Assembly (NCBI GenBank): GCA_015222795.1
Contig: JADFVY010000046.1
Span: forward strand, 1-9,253
Origin: Pseudomonadota bacterium
Lineage (GTDB): Bacteria; Pseudomonadota; Alphaproteobacteria; UBA8366; JADFVY01
Direction of reading: 5' to 3'
DNA: 9,253 nucleotides
Shown: positions 6,206 to 9,253 of the stretch, in pieces
Layout of the letters: the number at the start of each line of letters is the position of its first letter
Position numbering within the stretch: the stretch's first letter is position 1
Program-made: the position numbers and the translations under genes
Notes under the pieces: model-generated
The model's input: only the letters and a program-made list of their open reading frames with translations
What the model was told of the DNA's origin: nothing
Database searches by the model: none

Positions 6206-7009
6206 TCAACACTCGAAACTGTCCAGGATTGATCCGTCGGGAGCGAAACAGGCGGCGATCAACTTGCCGTCGAAACCGCAGCCGCCGTCCAGCGTCACGG
6301 TGAACTCTGTTTCGGCGAAACCGCCATGTTCCGGGTCGAAGCCACGGATGACTCGGGCGAACCCCTCATAGGCGCCGGTGATACTGTCGAAACTGCGCGC
6401 CGCCCACCAGAAGGCGTCGCTCTGGGCCGCCAGCGGGCGCTGGGGATCGACACCGCAATTGACAAACAGCAGGCTGCCATCCTCACAGGCCGCGGCGCGC
6501 TTCAGATGCGCCATCAGCGTATCGTGACCGGGATGGGCGCGCTGTGCTTCACGCAAGGCGCGGGTCCAGTTGTTAAGCTGCATCGTCCCGCCGGTGGCCG
6601 CGTAATTGCCTTCGTCGATGCTGCCGCCATAGGCCGTCAGCGTGGCGTCGACACCGCGCGAAATCACCCAGTTCAGAATCGAAACGGGGTCGCTGGCGAA
6701 TTGCAGCTGCAGCAGCTTCTGCCACATCTCTTCCTGGCTGCCCCGCAGGTAGACGATATCGTCGGCAAAACGAAGTGGCGGATGCGCCAGCGCCCGGCGC
6801 CTGAAATCGAGCAATTCATTGACCGTTTCGACAACCCCCGGCCCGCGGCCAAGATAATTGCCCAGATAGACCAGTACATCGCCCTGCCGCAACCGGGGTT
6901 CCAACTCGCCATGAATTGCCGCCAACCTCACCGCATCGCCATGCACCGCGCCAATCGCCCAGATTCGCGAAGTTCCGCGGATGCTGGCGATGGTATTGGT
7001 TTCGCGCAT
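6206..7009 (-). CDS. metallophosphatase-fold protein, predicted inactive (pseudo-phosphatase)
   Basis: The 267-residue product follows the outline of PP2A-like serine/threonine phosphatases, but the metal-binding motifs are degraded. GDxHG is GAVHG (20-24; Asp replaced by Ala21). GDYVDRG is GNYLGRG (50-56; both Asp lost). GNHE is GSQE (90-93; Asn and His lost). The later histidine motifs appear as FVNCGVD (182-188) and VIRGFDP (220-226), also without His. Only His23 remains. Folding residues around the motifs, such as VYLG and YLRG, are kept, and the frame is intact, so it is probably a maintained protein with a binding role rather than a decaying gene. The start is uncertain: ATG at 7009 is chosen, and an in-frame GTG at 7033 would add eight residues. 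Neither has a good ribosome site. It follows carD by 75 nt on the same strand. Confidence 0.82.
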   Translation of the reverse strand: MRETNTIASIRGTSRIWAIGAVHGDAVRLAAIHGELEPRLRQGDVLVYLGNYLGRGPGVVETVNELLDFRRRALAHPPLRFADDIVYLRGSQEEMWQKLLQLQFASDPVSILNWVISRGVDATLTAYGGSIDEGNYAATGGTMQLNNWTRALREAQRAHPGHDTLMAHLKRAAACEDGSLLFVNCGVDPQRPLAAQSDAFWWAARSFDSITGAYEGFARVIRGFDPEHGGFAETEFTVTLDGGCGFDGKLIAACFAPDGSILDSFEC

Positions 7010-7084
7010 GAACACTGCCAGGTGTGGCAGCACCGGCTCGCCAAATGGCGGCCGGCGCCAGTTTAAAAGAAGTAGGGACCGCGC

Positions 7085-7591
7085 TCAGGCGGCCTGCAGC
7101 ATGGCTTCCAATTTCTCGGTTGCGGTGCTTTCGTCGAGATCCTCGACGGCCGCGAACTCGCGCACCAGACGGTCGAGCGCCGCCTGATAGATCTGCCGCT
7201 CGCTGTAGGATTGGTCGGGCTGATCCGCATTGCGATGCAGGTCACGCACGACCTCCGCGATCGATACCGGATCGCCGGAGTTGATCTTCGCCTCGTATTC
7301 CTGCGCGCGGCGGCTCCACATGGTCCGCTTGACGCGGCTGCGACCCCGCAACGTCTTCAGCACGCTCTTCATCTGATCACGCGAAGACAATGGCCGCAGG
7401 CCGGAATTCTGGGCCTTGGCGACCGGGATACGCAGCGTCATGCGGTCGGCCTCGAAATGAATGACAATCAGCTCCAGGCTACAGCCCGCAATCTCGGCCT
7501 CTTCGATGCCGTGGACCTTGCCTACGCCATGGGTCGGATAAACAACCCATTCGCCACCCTTGATTTTCATACCTTCAATCGTAGCACTCAT
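7085..7591 (-). CDS. carD: CarD/CdnL family transcriptional regulator
   Basis: The 168-residue protein belongs to the CarD_CdnL_TRCF family, which binds the RNA polymerase beta subunit and stabilises open complexes at many promoters, including rRNA promoters. The N-terminal RNA-polymerase-interacting domain is visible at about 11-65 (GEWVVYPTHGVGKVHGIE, 13-30; LRIPV, 53-57). The helical C-terminal domain (about 70-165) includes KSVLKTLRGR and the WSRRAQEYEAKI block (92-103), where the conserved Trp contacts the upstream edge of the -10 element in characterised homologues. The ATG at 7589-7591 has an AAGGGG about 12 nt upstream, rather far. A second ATG seven codons in has GAAGG directly before it. 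In related bacteria this gene is often essential. Its position downstream of fdxA is, from memory, common in alphaproteobacteria. Confidence 0.94.
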   Translation of the reverse strand: MSATIEGMKIKGGEWVVYPTHGVGKVHGIEEAEIAGCSLELIVIHFEADRMTLRIPVAKAQNSGLRPLSSRDQMKSVLKTLRGRSRVKRTMWSRRAQEYEAKINSGDPVSIAEVVRDLHRNADQPDQSYSERQIYQAALDRLVREFAAVEDLDESTATEKLEAMLQAA

Positions 7592-7899
7592 GGTCTTATT
7601 CAGCCCCTTGTGATTTCGTACACTACGTTATTATTTATACTTCCCCTGCGCCGGATTTTCGGCCAGGCAGCGATACCGACATTCGGGTCATTCCTTTGTT
7701 CCAGGAGATTCAGCCCTTGGCTCCGGCCACAACAAACCAGCCACCGTCACTAGAACGCTCACTCTTTTCCGCGCTTTCATATCGAGCGCCGTCGCGGTCC
7801 GTGGGTGGTCAGATCCTGTTTTGTGTATTGGGGACAAACTCGCGCGGCTACCGCATTGCGGAGACGGCGAAACCCATCCTCAACTCGCTACCAAGAAAT

Positions 7900-7928
7900 A
7901 ATATAACACATTTTTCAGCCAATTTACA
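7900..7928 (-). promoter_or_regulatory. candidate distal promoter of carD
   Basis: The minus strand reads TGTAAA (7928-7923), a 17-bp spacer and TATATT (7905-7900). The -10 matches consensus at five of six positions, while the -35 is poor. A perfect TTGACA lies further up (7943-7938) but is wrongly spaced for this -10. If used, transcripts would carry a leader of about 300 nt before carD. Confidence 0.25.
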
Positions 7929-7990
7929 GGGGCTTGATGTCAAACGCCTCTTTTGGCAAAATGGCAGTCACGCTTACCTTTTATTGCACT

Positions 7991-8005
7991 GCGGCAAAAT
8001 GCCGC
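7991..8005 (-). terminator. GC-rich hairpin after fdxA, possible terminator
   Basis: GCGGCA and TGCCGC form a perfect 6-bp stem with a 3-nt loop, 53 nt past the fdxA stop. No T run follows on either strand, so an intrinsic terminator is not proven. It may instead protect the 3' end of the transcript. Confidence 0.35.
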
Positions 8006-8057
8006 GTGGCGCGGGGGCCTGTCGGGCCGCAACCCAAAGAAAAATACCTGAAATGCG

Positions 8058-8390
8058 CTATTTTGCGGGTTTGGCGCTGAATTCGCTCTCGAATTTACCG
8101 GGCTTGTCCTTCCACTCGTCGGCGTCGGGCAGCGGGTCTTTCTGGCGTGTGATGTTCGGCCATTTTTCCGAATATTCGCGGTTCATCTCGACCCATTTCT
8201 CGCCTTCGCTGTCGGTATCGGGCTGAATCGCCTCGATCGGGCATTCCGGTTCGCAGACGCCACAGTCGATGCATTCGTCGGGGTGGATCACCAGCATGTT
8301 CTCGCCCTCGTAGAAGCAGTCCACGGGGCAGACTTCGACGCAGTCCGTATATTTGCAGCGGATGCAGTTGTCGTTGACGATATAGGTCAT
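8058..8390 (-). CDS. fdxA: seven-iron ferredoxin FdxA
   Basis: This 110-residue cytoplasmic electron carrier holds one [3Fe-4S] and one [4Fe-4S] cluster. By analogy with Azotobacter ferredoxin I, Cys9, Cys17 and Cys50 should bind the 3Fe cluster, and Cys21, Cys40, Cys43 and Cys46 the 4Fe cluster. Cys12 and Cys25 are the usual extra cysteines. The motifs CIRCKYTDCVEVCPVDC (9-25) and CIDCGVCEPECP (40-51) are intact. The C-terminal extension (about 60-110) is typical of the family. ATG at 8388-8390 is chosen because AGGAG lies 9 nt upstream and because homologues start at MTYIV. The frame is open to 8444, but that would overlap the end of terB. The gap to terB is 19 nt, so the two are probably co-transcribed. 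Redox partners are not shown by this window. Confidence 0.96.
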   Translation of the reverse strand: MTYIVNDNCIRCKYTDCVEVCPVDCFYEGENMLVIHPDECIDCGVCEPECPIEAIQPDTDSEGEKWVEMNREYSEKWPNITRQKDPLPDADEWKDKPGKFESEFSAKPAK

Positions 8391-8399
8391 GCCGGCAAT

Positions 8400-8404
8400 C
8401 TCCT
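8400..8404 (-). promoter_or_regulatory. ribosome binding site of fdxA
   Basis: AGGAG on the minus strand lies 9 nt before the fdxA ATG. It supports the short FdxA over the 128-residue reading that begins inside terB. Confidence 0.75.
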
Positions 8405-8409
8405 GAAAA

Positions 8410-8901
8410 TCAGCCTTCAATATCGCCGGCGCCGCCGGCCTCACCGGAAAGGCGGTCCAGCACTCTCTTGCGCGCCTCGCCGCTTTCGCGGTCCGTCACA
8501 TACAAAAGTCCGGCCACCCTGCGCAACATATTTGATTCGAAATCATGCAGCGACCCGTCCGCATACGCGACTTCCCACAGCATTTCAATCATGGAAACGC
8601 GCTCGTCATTGTCGAAATTGGCGCGGACCTCCTTGGTGAAACCGTAAAGCCCGCCGGCCAGTTCAGTCTCCTCGTCCGCCGCCTCGATCAACTCGGCTAC
8701 ATCCGCGCTCTCCATTCCGAAGCGGTCCTTCAGCAGCGATGCGATGCGCACGCGCTCCATGCCGTCGAAGGCGCCGTCCAGCTTCGCCGCCTCCACCAGC
8801 AACGCCGCCGCCGCCAGCCGCAATTCGGCCTTATCGTGCGGCTCGCCATCGGGCGCCTTGCCCTTCCGCCGAAACAGAAAATCGCGAATGAAATCCACCA
8901 T
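8410..8901 (-). CDS. TerB family protein (COG4103-like)
   Basis: The 163-residue, largely helical protein matches the TerB-like fold. It has two acidic blocks typical of the group: AKLDGAFDGMER (39-50) and AYADGSLHDFESNMLRRVAG (112-131). The conserved ESGEARKRV follows (139-147). TerB proteins bind metal ions through such acidic residues and are named from tellurite resistance, but chromosomal single-gene copies like this one have no proven role in it, and no other ter genes are present. The N-terminus (MVDFIRDFLFRRKGK) is amphipathic and could touch membrane. The ATG at 8899-8901 has no ribosome site and is preceded by a perfect hairpin. The gene lies between the S4-domain gene and fdxA on the same strand. 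Confidence 0.85.
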   Translation of the reverse strand: MVDFIRDFLFRRKGKAPDGEPHDKAELRLAAAALLVEAAKLDGAFDGMERVRIASLLKDRFGMESADVAELIEAADEETELAGGLYGFTKEVRANFDNDERVSMIEMLWEVAYADGSLHDFESNMLRRVAGLLYVTDRESGEARKRVLDRLSGEAGGAGDIEG

Positions 8902-8904
8902 GGG

Positions 8905-8919
8905 GCGTGCCTAGCACGC
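8905..8919. repeat. perfect inverted repeat at the terB start
   Basis: GCGTGC-CTA-GCACGC forms a 6-bp GC stem with a 3-nt loop. It ends 3 nt before the terB ATG and occupies the place of a ribosome site. It may block initiation, end the S4-gene transcript, or be chance. Confidence 0.5.
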
Positions 8920-8952
8920 GGTGGGCGCGGCTTCAACCCGATGGGACAGGGG

Positions 8953-9253
8953 TCACCCCCGCAGCCGGTCCGTTTCCCGCCTCTCCTTCTTCGTCGGGCG
9001 GCCGGCGCCTCTTTCGCGCTCGGCCGGCTTGGCCTCCGCCGGGGCGTCCGCTTGTCTGCGGGGTTGGGGCGGGGCGAGGTCGGTGTAGAGGGTTTGCGCT
9101 TCCGTCGCCGGGCCGCGGCGCTTGCCGATGGCCTCGACGCGGATTACCCTGATATGGTCGCCTTTCGGGAAGGTCAGCACGTCGCCGGCGCGGGCCTGGT
9201 AGTGGGGCTTGGAGGTCGGCGTCTCGTTGATGCGCAGGCGCCCGGCGGCGACC
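8953..9253 (-). CDS. S4-domain RNA-binding protein, Hsp15-like (5' end missing)
   Basis: The visible part is the C-terminal 99 residues; the start lies beyond the right edge. It begins inside an S4 domain with AGRLRINETPTSKPHY, then GDVLTFPKGDHIRVIRV and RRGPATEAQTLYTDL, which is the order seen in alphaproteobacterial Hsp15-type (HslR-like) proteins. In Escherichia coli Hsp15 binds free 50S subunits carrying nascent chains, so a ribosome-rescue or RNA-binding role is likely. The tail (about the last 45 residues) is Pro-, Ala- and charge-rich and ends with a basic RPTKKERRETDRLRG segment that could bind RNA. It is the first gene seen of a probable S4-terB-fdxA transcription unit, with 51 nt to terB. 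Confidence 0.88.
   Translation of the reverse strand, partial: VAAGRLRINETPTSKPHYQARAGDVLTFPKGDHIRVIRVEAIGKRRGPATEAQTLYTDLAPPQPRRQADAPAEAKPAERERGAGRPTKKERRETDRLRG

Larger units (their letters stand above)
7592..8057. other. gene-free intergenic stretch upstream of carD
   Basis: These 466 bases contain no coding region I can support. The plus-strand frame that opens at 7696 runs on antisense through fdxA and has no recognisable domain. The part next to carD is AT-rich (7618-7640). A second AT-rich patch with promoter-like boxes lies at 7900-7943. A GC hairpin lies at 7991-8005. The stretch is long for such a compact region and could hold a long carD leader or a small RNA. Confidence 0.6.

Noticed and set aside
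6326..7066. 246-residue plus-strand open frame
   Set aside because: It is antisense to the phosphatase-fold gene, is explained by GC-rich codon bias, and has no recognisable motif.
7696..8226. 176-residue plus-strand open frame covering the carD upstream gap
   Set aside because: It continues antisense into fdxA, has low-complexity Ser-rich composition, no clear ribosome site and no domain.
8391..8444. 18-residue extension of FdxA
   Set aside because: It overlaps terB; the AGGAG-preceded ATG at 8390 gives the standard family start.
8410..8901. Tellurite-resistance island
   Set aside because: Only one TerB-like gene is present, without terA, terC, terD or terZ and without signs of transfer.
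8907..9152. 81-residue Pro/Arg-rich plus-strand frame
   Set aside because: It is antisense to the S4-domain gene, with composition typical of a shadow frame.
1..9253. CRISPR array, prophage, toxin-antitoxin or defence system
   Set aside because: No regularly spaced repeats, phage structural genes, or nuclease/ATPase defence pairs were seen on either strand.

Overview
The window looks like a chromosomal segment of a GC-rich alphaproteobacterium, probably of a Rhodospirillales-like lineage. The evidence is an RpoH2-type heat-shock sigma factor, a CarD/CdnL regulator, a seven-iron ferredoxin FdxA of alphaproteobacterial type, a COG4103-type TerB protein and an S4-domain protein. This assignment is inference from protein style; no rRNA or other strong taxonomic marker is present.

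Layout. Positions 1-79 look like the right end of an insertion sequence, 10 bp from the 3' end of a tRNA-Arg(CCU) gene on the minus strand. Two minus-strand genes follow: proline iminopeptidase (221-1192) and, upstream of it, an exported nuclease-fold protein (1208-2014). A 95-bp divergent intergenic region separates these from two plus-strand M48 metallopeptidase lipoproteins (2110-3558 and 3558-5018). These are tandem paralogues whose stop and start codons overlap. They converge on a minus-strand RpoH2-like sigma factor (5033-5917) with an AT-rich upstream region that holds candidate promoters. The rest is minus strand, read from the right edge: an S4-domain RNA-binding protein (cut by the window end), TerB, ferredoxin FdxA, a 467-bp gap, CarD, and a metallophosphatase-fold protein that has lost nearly all metal ligands.

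Function. The centre is an envelope and stress module: two lipoprotein proteases of the BepA/LoiP type, probably outer-membrane quality control, beside a stress sigma factor. The right half is a housekeeping cluster of RNA binding, electron transfer and RNA-polymerase-binding regulation. Links between the two halves are inference.

The most unusual signals are two apparent pseudo-enzymes. One is a PP2A-type metallophosphatase fold with the GDxHG, GDYVDRG and GNHE motifs all degraded. The other is a staphylococcal-nuclease fold with the catalytic Asp/Glu pair replaced by Gln/Lys. Also notable are a Tat-type lipoprotein signal on the first M48 protease, a long gene-free stretch in front of carD, and an IS end beside the tRNA. 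I found no CRISPR array, phage genes or defence system.
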